Source: Streptomyces stelliscabiei
GTDB taxonomy: Bacteria > Actinomycetota > Actinomycetes > Streptomycetales > Streptomycetaceae
NCBI RefSeq assembly: GCF_014873495.1
Contig: NZ_JADBGF010000001.1
Span: 8,866,001 to 8,930,000, forward strand
Reading direction: 5' to 3'
Length of the DNA: 64,000 nt
Shown: positions 1-7,725 of the stretch, in pieces
Layout of the letters: each line of letters opens with the position of its first letter
Position numbering within the stretch: position 1 is the stretch's first letter
Notes under the pieces: generated by a model
Databases searched by the model: none
What the model was told of the DNA's origin: nothing
The model's input: the letters and a program-made list of their open reading frames with translations, nothing else
Made by a program: the position numbers and the translations under genes

Positions 1-2
1 TG

Positions 3-95
3 GCGCTGCTGGTGCTCTTCGAGAGCATCCGCTTCTGGGTGACCGCCCATAAGACAGGCGCACCCGCCGTACACGATGAAGGAGAACCCGCATGA
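3..95 (+). CDS. C-terminal end of an upstream gene (partial)
   Basis: Only the last 30 codons lie in the window. The reading frame is open from the edge and ends in a TGA that overlaps the ATG of the next gene (ATGA), the usual sign of translational coupling in this organism. The visible residues begin hydrophobic (ALLVLFES) and end polar, as expected for the cytoplasmic tail after a last membrane helix. The family cannot be named from this stretch. It is probably the upstream member of the surface-polymer operon that follows. Confidence 0.55.
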   Translation, partial: ALLVLFESIRFWVTAHKTGAPAVHDEGEPA

Positions 96-844
96 TCGGC
101 CTCGTGCTGGCGGCCGGCGCCGGACGGCGTCTTCGCCCCTACACCGACACCCTTCCCAAGGCGCTCGTGCCGGTCGGTCCGGAGGGCAATGAGGACAGCC
201 TCACCGTTCTCGACCTGACGCTCGGCAACTTCGCCGAGATCGGCCTGACCGAGGTCGCGATCATCGTCGGGTACCGCAAGGAGGCCGTCTACGAGCGCCG
301 CGAGGCGCTGGAGCAGAAGTACGGCGTCAAGATCACCCTGATCGACAACGACAAGGCCGAGGAGTGGAACAACGCCTACTCCCTGTGGTGCGGCCGTGAC
401 GCCATCAAGCACTCGGTGATCCTCGCCAACGGCGACACCGTGCACCCGGTCTCCGTCGAGAAGACCCTGCTGGCCGCCCGCGGCGACGGCAAGAAGATCA
501 TCCTGGCCCTCGACACGGTGAAGTCCCTCGCCGACGAGGAGATGAAGGTCGTCGTCGGCCCCGAGGGCGGCATGACGAAGATCACCAAGCTGATGGACCC
601 GGCCGAGGCGACCGGTGAGTACATCGGCGTCACCCTCATCGAGGGCGAGGCCGCCGACGAGCTGGCCGACGCCCTGAAGACGGTCTTCGAGACGGACCCG
701 CAGCAGTTCTACGAGCACGGCTACCAGGAGCTCGTGAACCGCGGCTTCCGTATCGACGTGGCGCCCATCGGTGACGTCAAGTGGGTCGAGATCGACAACC
801 ACGACGACCTCGCCAAGGGACGTGAGATCGCGTGCCAGTACTGA
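92..844 (+). CDS. LicC-like nucleotidyltransferase (phosphocholine/sugar-phosphate cytidylyltransferase family)
   Basis: This 250-aa protein has the NTP-transferase signature at its N-terminus (LAAGAGRRLRPYTDTLPKAL, residues 6-25; Lys23 is the usual phosphate-binding lysine) and a metal-binding NGD at residues 113-115. The family transfers CMP, or another NMP, from an NTP to a phosphorylated alcohol or sugar. It overlaps the upstream stop by ATGA, and its 3' end overlaps the next gene by 13 bases. With a polyol-phosphate dehydrogenase-like enzyme and a CDP-alcohol phosphotransferase beside it, a role in making a CDP-activated alcohol for a surface polymer or lipid is the best inference. The actual substrate is unknown. 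Confidence 0.8.
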   Translation: MIGLVLAAGAGRRLRPYTDTLPKALVPVGPEGNEDSLTVLDLTLGNFAEIGLTEVAIIVGYRKEAVYERREALEQKYGVKITLIDNDKAEEWNNAYSLWCGRDAIKHSVILANGDTVHPVSVEKTLLAARGDGKKIILALDTVKSLADEEMKVVVGPEGGMTKITKLMDPAEATGEYIGVTLIEGEAADELADALKTVFETDPQQFYEHGYQELVNRGFRIDVAPIGDVKWVEIDNHDDLAKGREIACQY

Positions 845-1896
845 CGAGGCTCATCCCCTCGCCGGTCGTCGTGGACATCCGTCCCGGCGCGCTCGATGAC
901 CTGGCGACGATCCTGTCGGACCAGCGCATCGCGCCGTCGGGCCGGCTGGCCTTCGCGATCAGCGCCGGCTCCGGCGCGGCGCTGCGCGACCGGTTCGCCC
1001 CCGCTTTTCCGGAGGCGGACTGGTTCTGCGACGCCGACGGCACCATCGACGGAGCGGTGCGGCTCGCCGACTCGATCAAGAAGGGCGGTCACTACGACGC
1101 CGTGGTCGGGCTCGGCGGCGGCAAGGTCATCGACTGCGCCAAGTACGCGGCCGCCCGGGTGGGCCTGCCGCTGGTCGCCGTCGCCACCAACCTCGCCAAC
1201 GACGGTCTGTGCTCCCCGGTCGCCACCCTCGACAACGACGCGGGCCGCGGCTCCTACGGTGTGCCGAACCCGATCGGCATCGTCATCGACCTCGACGTCA
1301 TCCGCGAGGCACCGGTGCGCTTCGTGCGCGCCGGTATCGGCGACGTGATCTGCAAGATCTCCGCCGTGGCCGACTGGGAACTGTCCAGCCGGGAGACGGG
1401 CGAGAAGGTCGACGGACTGGCCGCCGCCATGGCCCGCCAGGCCGCCGAGGCCGTGCTCCGCCACCCCGGAGGGGTCGGCGACGACGAGTTCCTGACGACG
1501 TTGTCCGAGTCGCTCGTCCTGTGCGGGATCTCCATGTCCGTGGCCGGCGACAGCCGTCCCGCCTCGGGCGCCTGTCACGAGATCAGCCACGCCTTCGACC
1601 TGACCTTCCCCAAGCGCAATGCCCTGCACGGCGAACAGTGCGGCCTCGGCGGCGCGTTCGCCACGTTCCTGCGGGGCAACCACGAGGTCGCGGGCCAGAT
1701 GGTCGAGGTCCTGCGCCACCACGGCCTGCCGGTCCTCCCGGACGAGATCGGCTTCACCGTGGACGAGTTCGTCCGCGTCGTGGAGTTCGCCCCGCAGACC
1801 CGGCCGGGCCGCTACACCATCCTGGAACACCTCGAACTGAGCACCGACCAGATCAAGGACGCCTACGCCGACTATGCCAAAGCCATCAGTAGCTGA
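832..1896 (+). CDS. sn-glycerol-1-phosphate dehydrogenase-like (iron-containing alcohol dehydrogenase family)
   Basis: This 354-aa protein starts at a GTG inside the previous gene. It carries the nucleotide-binding GGGK (residues 95-98) and the NxxND segment (around 120-124) of the glycerol dehydrogenase / G1P dehydrogenase branch. Candidate metal ligands are the Asp of GIGD and the His residues of the HEISH and LHGEQ segments. AraM/EgsA enzymes reduce dihydroxyacetone phosphate to sn-glycerol-1-phosphate with NAD(P)H; related enzymes reduce ribulose-5-phosphate to ribitol-5-phosphate. Its position between a cytidylyltransferase and a CDP-alcohol phosphotransferase suggests it makes the polyol phosphate that is then CDP-activated. 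Substrate is inferred from family and context only. Confidence 0.75.
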   Translation: MPVLTRLIPSPVVVDIRPGALDDLATILSDQRIAPSGRLAFAISAGSGAALRDRFAPAFPEADWFCDADGTIDGAVRLADSIKKGGHYDAVVGLGGGKVIDCAKYAAARVGLPLVAVATNLANDGLCSPVATLDNDAGRGSYGVPNPIGIVIDLDVIREAPVRFVRAGIGDVICKISAVADWELSSRETGEKVDGLAAAMARQAAEAVLRHPGGVGDDEFLTTLSESLVLCGISMSVAGDSRPASGACHEISHAFDLTFPKRNALHGEQCGLGGAFATFLRGNHEVAGQMVEVLRHHGLPVLPDEIGFTVDEFVRVVEFAPQTRPGRYTILEHLELSTDQIKDAYADYAKAISS

Positions 1897-2653
1897 ACTC
1901 CGCCCGGTCGTTCACCCTCCGGGTGTGAAGGACCGGCGGAGCGGTGAGCACTGGGCCGGCCGGCTCTACATGCGCGAGATCTCGCTGCGGATAGACCGGC
2001 ACCTGGTGAACACCCGGGTCACGCCCAACCAGCTGACCTACCTGATGACCGTCTTCGGCGTCCTCGCCGCCCCGGCCCTGCTGGTGCCGGGCATCGCGGG
2101 CGCCGTCCTCGGTGTGCTGATGGTCCAGCTGTACCTGCTGTTCGACTGCGTCGACGGCGAGATCGCCCGCTGGCGCAAGCAGTACTCGATGGCCGGCATC
2201 TACGTGGACCGGGTCGGCGCCTACCTCTGCGACGCGGCCGTGCTGGTCGGCTTCGGCCTGCGCGCCGCCGACCTGTGGGGCACCGGCCGCATCGACTGGC
2301 TGTGGGCCTTCCTCGGCACGCTCGCCGCGCTGGGCGCCATCCTGATCAAGGCCGAGACGGACCTCGTCGGGGTCGCCCGGCACCAGCAGGGCAAGCCGCC
2401 GGTCCAGGAGTCGGCCGCCGAGCCTCGCTCCTCCGGCATGGCGCTGGCCCGCAGGGCCGCCGCCGCCCTGAAGTTCCACCGGCTGATCCTCGGCGTCGAG
2501 GCCTCCCTGCTCATCCTGGTCTTCGCGGTCCTGGACCAGATGCGGGGCGACCTGTTCTTCTCCCGGCTCGGCGTCGCCGTGCTCGCCGGCATCGCGCTGC
2601 TGCAGACCCTGCTGCACCTGGTGTCCATCCTGGCCTCCAGCAGGCTGAAGTGA
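1874..2653 (+). CDS. CDP-alcohol phosphatidyltransferase family membrane enzyme
   Basis: This 259-aa protein begins 23 bases before the upstream stop. It shows the family signature D91-xx-D94-G95-xx-A98-R99-x8-G108-xxx-D112, but the residue where the fourth aspartate is expected (four after D112) is Ala116; another Asp lies at 120. The rest is hydrophobic, with several predicted membrane helices (about 50-90, 114-135, 145-165, 205-255). Family members displace CMP from a CDP-activated substrate with an alcohol at the membrane. In this operon it probably transfers a polyol phosphate to a lipid or growing polymer. The Ala at the catalytic-base position makes activity or mechanism uncertain. Confidence 0.8.
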   Translation: MPKPSVAELRPVVHPPGVKDRRSGEHWAGRLYMREISLRIDRHLVNTRVTPNQLTYLMTVFGVLAAPALLVPGIAGAVLGVLMVQLYLLFDCVDGEIARWRKQYSMAGIYVDRVGAYLCDAAVLVGFGLRAADLWGTGRIDWLWAFLGTLAALGAILIKAETDLVGVARHQQGKPPVQESAAEPRSSGMALARRAAAALKFHRLILGVEASLLILVFAVLDQMRGDLFFSRLGVAVLAGIALLQTLLHLVSILASSRLK

Positions 2654-2661
2654 GCGGCGCC

Positions 2662-3534
2662 ATGAAGGTCGGCGCGGTGATCATCACCATGGGCAACCGC
2701 CCCGACGAACTCCGCGCCCTCCTCGACTCGGTCGCCAAGCAGGAGGGCGACCGGGTCGAGGTGGTCGTCGTCGGCAACGGCTCGCCCGTCCCGGACGTCC
2801 CCGAGGGCGTACGGACGGTCGAGCTGCCCGAGAACCTCGGCATCCCCGGCGGCCGCAACATAGGGATAGAGGCGTTCGGCCCCAGCGGCCGGGACGTCGA
2901 CGTGCTCCTCTTCCTCGACGACGACGGCCTGCTCGCCCACCACGACACCGCCGAACTCTGCCGCCGGGCCTTCGAGGAGGACCCGCGACTCGGCATCGTC
3001 AGCTTCCGGATCGCCGACCCGGACACCGGGCAGACCCAGCGGCGCCATGTCCCCCGGCTGCGGGCCGCCGACCCGATGCGCTCCTCCCGGGTCACCACCT
3101 TCCTCGGCGGCGCCAACGCCGTACGCACCCAGGTCTTCGCCGAAGTCGGCGGGCTCCCGGACGAGTTCTTCTACGCGCACGAGGAGACCGACCTCGCCTG
3201 GCGCGCCCTCGACGCGGGCTGGATGATCGACTACCGCTCCGACATGGTGCTGTACCACCCCACGACCGCCCCCTCCCGGCACGCGGTCTACCACCGCATG
3301 GTCGCGCGCAACCGCGTCTGGCTCGCGCGCCGCAACCTCCCGGCCCCACTCGTCCCGGTCTACCTGGGCGTCTGGCTGCTGCTGACCCTCCTGCGCAAGC
3401 CCTCAGGGCCGGCGCTGAAGGCCTGGTTCGGCGGTTTCAAGGAGGGCTGGACGAGCCCCTGCGGCCCCCGCCGGCCCATGAAGTGGCGTACGGTGTGGCG
3501 GCTGACCCGACTGGGCCGACCGCCCGTCATCTGA
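2662..3534 (+). CDS. Glycosyltransferase family 2
   Basis: This GT-A-fold glycosyltransferase of about 290 aa starts MKVGAVIITMGNRPDELRAL and has the LFLDDDG acidic motif that binds the metal-nucleotide-sugar. A PGGRNIGIEAF segment and a conserved HEETDLAWR acceptor motif follow, and a hydrophobic patch near the C-terminus (VPVYLGVWLLLTLL) may attach it to the membrane. An in-frame GTG at 2650 overlaps the previous stop as GTGA and is an alternative, coupled start; ATG 2662 gives the canonical family N-terminus. It is likely to add a sugar to, or extend, the polymer exported by the ABC transporter downstream. Confidence 0.85.
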   Translation: MKVGAVIITMGNRPDELRALLDSVAKQEGDRVEVVVVGNGSPVPDVPEGVRTVELPENLGIPGGRNIGIEAFGPSGRDVDVLLFLDDDGLLAHHDTAELCRRAFEEDPRLGIVSFRIADPDTGQTQRRHVPRLRAADPMRSSRVTTFLGGANAVRTQVFAEVGGLPDEFFYAHEETDLAWRALDAGWMIDYRSDMVLYHPTTAPSRHAVYHRMVARNRVWLARRNLPAPLVPVYLGVWLLLTLLRKPSGPALKAWFGGFKEGWTSPCGPRRPMKWRTVWRLTRLGRPPVI

Positions 3535-3629
3535 CAAGCTCGAAATCTGAGAGCATTCGGCCGTACCCGGCCCAGGTTTCCGCCTCGGCCCGACCAGGCT
3601 GCGCACTTTGAGGACGAAAGTTTCCATTT

Positions 3630-4559
3630 GTGAGTGAGACAACGCATGACGGCAGGGTTGTGGTGAGCGACCGTCCGTCGCCCGACGACGGGCTCTCCGC
3701 GACGGAACTGGCCGCCAAGTACGGGCTCGCCGTGAGCGGCGCCCGGCCCGGACTCGTGGAGTACGTCCGCCAGATGTGGGGGCGGCGTCACTTCATCCTG
3801 GCCTTCTCCCAGGCGAAGCTCACCGCGCAGTACAGCCAGGCCAAGCTCGGCCAGCTGTGGCAGGTGGCCACCCCGCTGCTCAACGCGCTGGTGTACTTCC
3901 TGATCTTCGGCCTCATCCTGGGGGCCGACCGCGGCATGCCGCGCGAGGTGTACATCCCGTTCCTGGTCACGGGTGTGTTCGTGTTCACCTTCACCCAGAG
4001 TTCGGTGATGGCGGGCGTCCGCGCGATCTCCGGCAACCTCGGGCTGGTGCGCGCCCTGCACTTCCCGCGTGCCTCGCTGCCGATCTCCTTCGCGCTCCAG
4101 CAGCTCCAGCAGCTGCTGTTCTCGATGATCGTGCTGTTCTGCGTCGCGGTCGGCTTCGGCAGCTACCCGAGGCTGTCCTGGCTGCTGATCGTCCCCGTGC
4201 TGGTGCTGCAGTTCCTCTTCAACACCGGCCTCGCGCTGATCATGGCCCGCATGGGGTCCAAGACCCCGGACCTCGCGCAGCTGATGCCGTTCGTGATGCG
4301 GACCTGGATGTACGCCTCCGGCGTGATGTTCTCCATCCCGGTGATGCTGGAGGACCACCCCCAGTGGATCGCCGACGTCCTGCAGTGGAACCCGGCCGCG
4401 ATCTACATGGACCTGATGCGCTTCGCGCTGATCGACGGCTACGGCCGCGAGAACCTGCCCCCGCACGTGTGGGCCGTGGCCGCCGGCTGGGCCGCGCTGA
4501 TCGCGCTCGGTGGCTTCGTGTACTTCTGGAAGGCGGAGGAGAGGTACGGCCGTGGCTGA
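3630..4559 (+). CDS. ABC-2 type transporter permease (TagG-like polysaccharide/polymer export)
   Basis: This 309-aa integral membrane protein has six predicted helices after a cytoplasmic N-terminus of about 60 aa. The segment SQAKLTAQYSQAKLGQLWQVATPLL is typical of O-antigen and teichoic-acid export permeases (KpsM/TagG). It starts with GTG after a 95-base gap and overlaps its ATPase partner by 8 bases. It would form the channel that moves a lipid-linked glycopolymer across the membrane, which fits the cytidylyltransferase, phosphotransferase and glycosyltransferase genes upstream. Confidence 0.85.
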   Translation: MSETTHDGRVVVSDRPSPDDGLSATELAAKYGLAVSGARPGLVEYVRQMWGRRHFILAFSQAKLTAQYSQAKLGQLWQVATPLLNALVYFLIFGLILGADRGMPREVYIPFLVTGVFVFTFTQSSVMAGVRAISGNLGLVRALHFPRASLPISFALQQLQQLLFSMIVLFCVAVGFGSYPRLSWLLIVPVLVLQFLFNTGLALIMARMGSKTPDLAQLMPFVMRTWMYASGVMFSIPVMLEDHPQWIADVLQWNPAAIYMDLMRFALIDGYGRENLPPHVWAVAAGWAALIALGGFVYFWKAEERYGRG

Positions 4560-5319
4560 GTCACTCATCCCCACCGTCATCGCGGACGAACTGCACATCG
4601 TCTACCGCGTCAACGGCGCCAAGACCGGCAAGGGCAGCGCGACCGCCGCCCTCAGCCGCATCGTCAAGCGCGGCGAGGAGCGCGGCGTACGCAAGGTGCA
4701 CGCCGTCAAGGGCGTCTCCTTCATCGCCTACCGAGGCGAGGCCATCGGACTGATCGGCTCCAACGGCTCCGGCAAGTCCACCCTGCTGCGCGCGATCGCC
4801 GGTCTGCTCCCGGCGGAGAAGGGCAAGGTCTACACCGACGGCCAGCCCTCGCTGCTCGGCGTCAACGCCGCCCTGATGAACGACCTCACGGGCGAGCGGA
4901 ACGTCATATTGGGCGGCCTCGCGATGGGTATGTCCCGCGAGCAGATCAGGGAGCGCTACCAGGGCATCGTCGACTTCTCGGGCATCAACGAGAAGGGCGA
5001 CTTCATCACCCTGCCGATGCGTACCTACTCCTCCGGCATGGCGGCCCGGCTGCGGTTCTCCATCGCGGCGGCCAAGGACCACGACGTGCTGATGATCGAC
5101 GAGGCCCTCGCCACCGGCGACCGCGCGTTCCAGAAGCGGTCCGAGGCCCGTATCCGCGAGTTGCGCAAGGAGGCCGGCACGGTCTTCCTGGTCAGCCACA
5201 ACAACAAGTCCATCCGGGACACCTGCGACCGGGTGCTGTGGCTGGAACGCGGCGAACTGCGCATGGACGGCCCGACGGACGAGGTCCTGAAGGAATACGA
5301 GAAGTTCACGGGCAAGTAG
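4552..5319 (+). CDS. ABC transporter ATP-binding protein (TagH-like)
   Basis: The GTG at 4552 is chosen because a purine-rich GGAGGAGAGG lies just upstream and it overlaps the permease stop; the frame opens further upstream without codon support. The product of 255 aa has Walker A (GSNGSGKS), a diverged signature region ending in YSSGMAARLRFSIA, Walker B (VLMIDEAL) and a switch His (LVSHNN). The insertion before the Walker A and the short C-terminus match export ATPases such as TagH/RfbE rather than importers. It powers polymer export with the preceding permease. A strong terminator follows 11 bases after the stop. Confidence 0.85.
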   Translation: MAESLIPTVIADELHIVYRVNGAKTGKGSATAALSRIVKRGEERGVRKVHAVKGVSFIAYRGEAIGLIGSNGSGKSTLLRAIAGLLPAEKGKVYTDGQPSLLGVNAALMNDLTGERNVILGGLAMGMSREQIRERYQGIVDFSGINEKGDFITLPMRTYSSGMAARLRFSIAAAKDHDVLMIDEALATGDRAFQKRSEARIRELRKEAGTVFLVSHNNKSIRDTCDRVLWLERGELRMDGPTDEVLKEYEKFTGK

Positions 5320-5330
5320 TCCCGAACGAC

Positions 5331-5365
5331 CCGGGCCCCACCGGAACTGTTCCGGTGGGGCCCGG
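5331..5365 (+). terminator. Intrinsic-type terminator after the surface-polymer operon
   Basis: A perfect 16-bp inverted repeat (5331-5346 with 5350-5365) closes on a 3-base loop CTG, 11 bases after the ATPase stop. There is no long T tract, as is usual in Streptomyces. It separates the polymer operon from the hopanoid operon. Confidence 0.85.
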
Positions 5366-5520
5366 CGTCTGCAAGGGATACCGGGGAGCCGCGTCCGCAA
5401 AGGAAACGCCAACTTCGGCAAGGATCGGCAAGGACCGTGTCAACTCCGGCCGCCCGTAGGAATCTTGGGGGCAATCGGTGCTTTCTTGTGATGTGCAGGA
5501 CACCCCGACGGAGCATGGTG

Positions 5521-5532
5521 CGTTGTACAACG
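5521..5532. promoter_or_regulatory. 12-bp palindrome in the hopanoid operon upstream region (candidate operator)
   Basis: CGTTGTACAACG is a perfect palindrome in the roughly 310-base non-coding region between the terminator at 5365 and the first short ORF at 5674. This stretch must contain the promoter of the hopanoid operon. No clear -35/-10 pair could be fixed. A repeated CGGCAAGGA pair (around 5415-5435) is the only other visible structure. Operator function is inferred from symmetry and position alone. Confidence 0.35.
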
Positions 5533-5673
5533 TAAGCTGTAACGGTGCCGAATCGCGGCAAGTGGGTCCATAATGCGCGACACCCGGCATCCGCCGCAGA
5601 CGCCGCCCACTGGGCGGCGTGTCCGAAATAGTGCGTCTTGGGTCGGCAGTGTAGAACGGGAGATGTGACGGCC

Positions 5674-5739
5674 ATGGTTACGGAGACTCCCCAGCTCAAC
5701 CACGCTTCCGCCGTGCCCGCGCCGGGTGACGAGCGGTGA
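5674..5739 (+). CDS. 21-codon upstream ORF translationally coupled to hpnC
   Basis: ATG 5674 opens a frame MVTETPQLNHASAVPAPGDER that ends in a TGA overlapping the GTG start of hpnC (GTGA). A GGGAG at 5658-5662 lies at a proper distance. An in-frame GTG at 5665 would add three residues. The same GTGA junction recurs between hpnC and hpnD, so ribosomes arriving through this short ORF probably deliver hpnC translation. No family was recognised. It could be a coupling leader or a real small protein. Confidence 0.45.
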   Translation: MVTETPQLNHASAVPAPGDER

Positions 5740-6638
5740 CCGAAGCCGGGACGGCGCGCACCGGGGACCCGGAGCGCGACACCCTCGACAAGGCCGGGAC
5801 CGAGAACTTCCCCGTCGCCCCGTTCTTCCTGCCTCGGGCCTGGCGCGACGACCTCATGGCCGTCTACGGCTTCGCCCGCCTCGTCGACGACATCGGCGAC
5901 GGCGACCTCGCCCCCGGCGGCGCCGACGCCCGCCTGCTCGGCGTGACCCCCGAGGACGCCGACGACCGACCGCTCCTCCTCGACGCCTTCGAGGCCGACC
6001 TCGCCCGGGTCTTCGACGGCACCCCGAACCACCCGCTGCTGCGCCGTCTGCGGCGCACGGTCCGCGACCGCCGCCTCACCCCCGATCCGTTCCTCGCCCT
6101 GATCGCCGCCAACCGCCAGGACCAACTGGTCAAGCGGTACGAGACCTACGACGACCTGCTCGCCTACTGCGCGCTGTCCGCCAACCCCGTCGGCCACCTG
6201 GTCCTCGCCGTCACCGGCACCACCACCCCCGAGCGGGTCCGGCACTCCGACGCGATCTGCACCGCGCTGCAGATCGTCGAGCATCTGCAGGACATCGCCG
6301 AGGACCTGGGCCGCGACCGGATCTATCTCCCCGCTACGGACATGAAGCGCTTCCACGTGCAGGAGAGGGACCTCGCCGCACCCACCGCGGGCGCGTCGGT
6401 GCGCGCCCTGGTCGCGTACGAGGCGGAGCGCGCCCGTCGACTCCTGAGCGACGGCGCCCCCCTCGTGAGCAGCGTCCACGGCAGGCTGCGGCTGCTCCTC
6501 GCGGGGTTCGTGGCGGGCGGAAGGGCGGCGCTCCACGCGATCGCCGCCGCCGAATTCGACGTACTTCCCGGCCCGCCCAAGCCCGGCAAGCTCCGGCTGC
6601 TGCGCGAGGTGGGCGCGACCCTGCGAGGAGAGGGGTGA
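5736..6638 (+). CDS. hpnC: Hydroxysqualene synthase HpnC
   Basis: This 300-aa squalene/phytoene synthase family protein has the first aspartate-rich motif in FARLVDDIGDGD (about residues 47-58) and the second in QDIAEDLGRDRIYLP (about 187-201). HpnC hydrates presqualene diphosphate to hydroxysqualene, the second of three steps in bacterial squalene synthesis by HpnD-HpnC-HpnE. It starts with GTG overlapping a short upstream ORF and ends in a GTGA overlap with hpnD. The order hpnC-hpnD-hpnE upstream of shc is the standard actinobacterial hopanoid cluster, which makes the assignment secure. Confidence 0.93.
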   Translation: MTEAGTARTGDPERDTLDKAGTENFPVAPFFLPRAWRDDLMAVYGFARLVDDIGDGDLAPGGADARLLGVTPEDADDRPLLLDAFEADLARVFDGTPNHPLLRRLRRTVRDRRLTPDPFLALIAANRQDQLVKRYETYDDLLAYCALSANPVGHLVLAVTGTTTPERVRHSDAICTALQIVEHLQDIAEDLGRDRIYLPATDMKRFHVQERDLAAPTAGASVRALVAYEAERARRLLSDGAPLVSSVHGRLRLLLAGFVAGGRAALHAIAAAEFDVLPGPPKPGKLRLLREVGATLRGEG

Positions 6639-7585
6639 TCCGGACCGTGGAGTCGGAAACAGACATGTCCGCGCCGGTACTCGCCGCCTACAGCTACTGC
6701 GAGGCCGTCACCGGACAGCAGGCCCGTAACTTCGCCTACGGCATCAGGCTGCTGCCGACGCCCAAGCGCCGCGCGATGTCCGCGCTGTACGCCTTCTCCC
6801 GGCGCGTCGACGACATCGGTGACGGCGCGCTCGCGGTCGAGGCCAAGACGGCCCGGCTGGAGGAGACCCGGGCGCTGCTCACCCGGGTCCGGGACGGCTC
6901 GGTCGACGAGGACGACACCGATCCCGTCGCGGTCGCCCTCGCCCATGCCGGGGCGGCCTTCCCGATCCCGCTCGACGCGCTCGACGAACTCATCGACGGC
7001 GTCCTCATGGACGTACGCGGCGAGCACTACGAGACCTGGGACGACCTGAAGGTCTACTGCCGCTGCGTCGCCGGTTCCATCGGGCGGCTCTCCCTCGGCG
7101 TCTTCGGCACCGAGCCGGGTGTGCGCGGCGCGGAACGCGCTCCGGAGTACGCCGACACCCTCGGGCTCGCCCTCCAACTGACCAACATCCTCAGGGACGT
7201 TCGCGAGGACGCCGTGGGCGGCCGCACCTACCTGCCCGCCGACGACCTCGCGAAGTTCGGCTGCTCGGCCGGGTTCGCCGGGCCTCTCCCGCCGGCCGAC
7301 TCCGACTTCGCGGGTCTGGTGCACTTCGAAGTGCGCCGGGCCCGCGCCCTGTTCGCCGAGGGCTACCGGCTGCTGCCGATGCTCGACCGCCGCAGCGGCG
7401 CCTGCGTGGCGGCCATGGCCGGCATCTACCGCCGTCTGCTGGACCGCATCGAGCGCGAGCCGGAGGCCGTGCTGCGCGGCCGGGTCTCGCTGCCCGGCCG
7501 CGAGAAGGCGTACGTCGCCGTACGCGGCCTCTCCGGTCTGGACGCCCGCCATGTGTCGCGCCGAACCGTCAGGAGGCGCGTCTGA
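6635..7585 (+). CDS. hpnD: Presqualene diphosphate synthase HpnD
   Basis: This protein of about 316 aa condenses two farnesyl diphosphates to presqualene diphosphate. Aspartate-rich motifs are SRRVDDIGDG and QLTNILRDVREDAVGGRTYLP. The GTG at 6635 is chosen because it overlaps the hpnC stop as GTGA and has GAGGAGAGG just upstream; an ATG at 6665 (MSAPVLAAYSY) would remove ten residues that lack family similarity and is a fair alternative. It is followed, with a one-base TGATG overlap, by a small ORF before hpnE. Confidence 0.93.
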   Translation: MIRTVESETDMSAPVLAAYSYCEAVTGQQARNFAYGIRLLPTPKRRAMSALYAFSRRVDDIGDGALAVEAKTARLEETRALLTRVRDGSVDEDDTDPVAVALAHAGAAFPIPLDALDELIDGVLMDVRGEHYETWDDLKVYCRCVAGSIGRLSLGVFGTEPGVRGAERAPEYADTLGLALQLTNILRDVREDAVGGRTYLPADDLAKFGCSAGFAGPLPPADSDFAGLVHFEVRRARALFAEGYRLLPMLDRRSGACVAAMAGIYRRLLDRIEREPEAVLRGRVSLPGREKAYVAVRGLSGLDARHVSRRTVRRRV

Positions 7586-7725
7586 TGGACAATTCGCTCC
7601 AAGACGAACCCATCGGGGAAAAGCGGTACGCAACCCTCCGCACCACCGCGGCGTCCCTGACTGCGACGGTCCTCCGCGGCGGGATGCGGCACTCCGGCGG
7701 ACCGGCAGGGGAGGGTGCACGATGA
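7585..7725 (+). CDS. Small DUF6380-like protein between hpnD and hpnE
   Basis: This 46-aa ORF (MDNSLQDEPIGEKRYATLRTTAASL...GEGAR) starts in a TGATG overlap with hpnD, behind a GGAGG-like site at 7571, and its stop overlaps the hpnE start as ATGA. It is basic and rich in Thr/Ala, with no membrane segment or Cys. A small ORF at this place matches my memory of the DUF6380 family found in Streptomyces hopanoid clusters; that name is from memory, not a search. Function is unknown. Tight coupling on both sides supports translation and a role tied to the squalene-forming enzymes. Confidence 0.7.
   Translation: MDNSLQDEPIGEKRYATLRTTAASLTATVLRGGMRHSGGPAGEGAR

Noticed and set aside
1886..2617. Minus-strand frame opposite the CDP-alcohol phosphotransferase
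   Set aside because: The Gln/Asp/His-rich product has no recognisable domain, and the plus-strand gene has a clear signature motif.
5238..5459. Plus-strand frame across the terminator at 5331-5365
   Set aside because: It overlaps the ATPase gene and reads through a perfect terminator hairpin; codon use is not coding-like.
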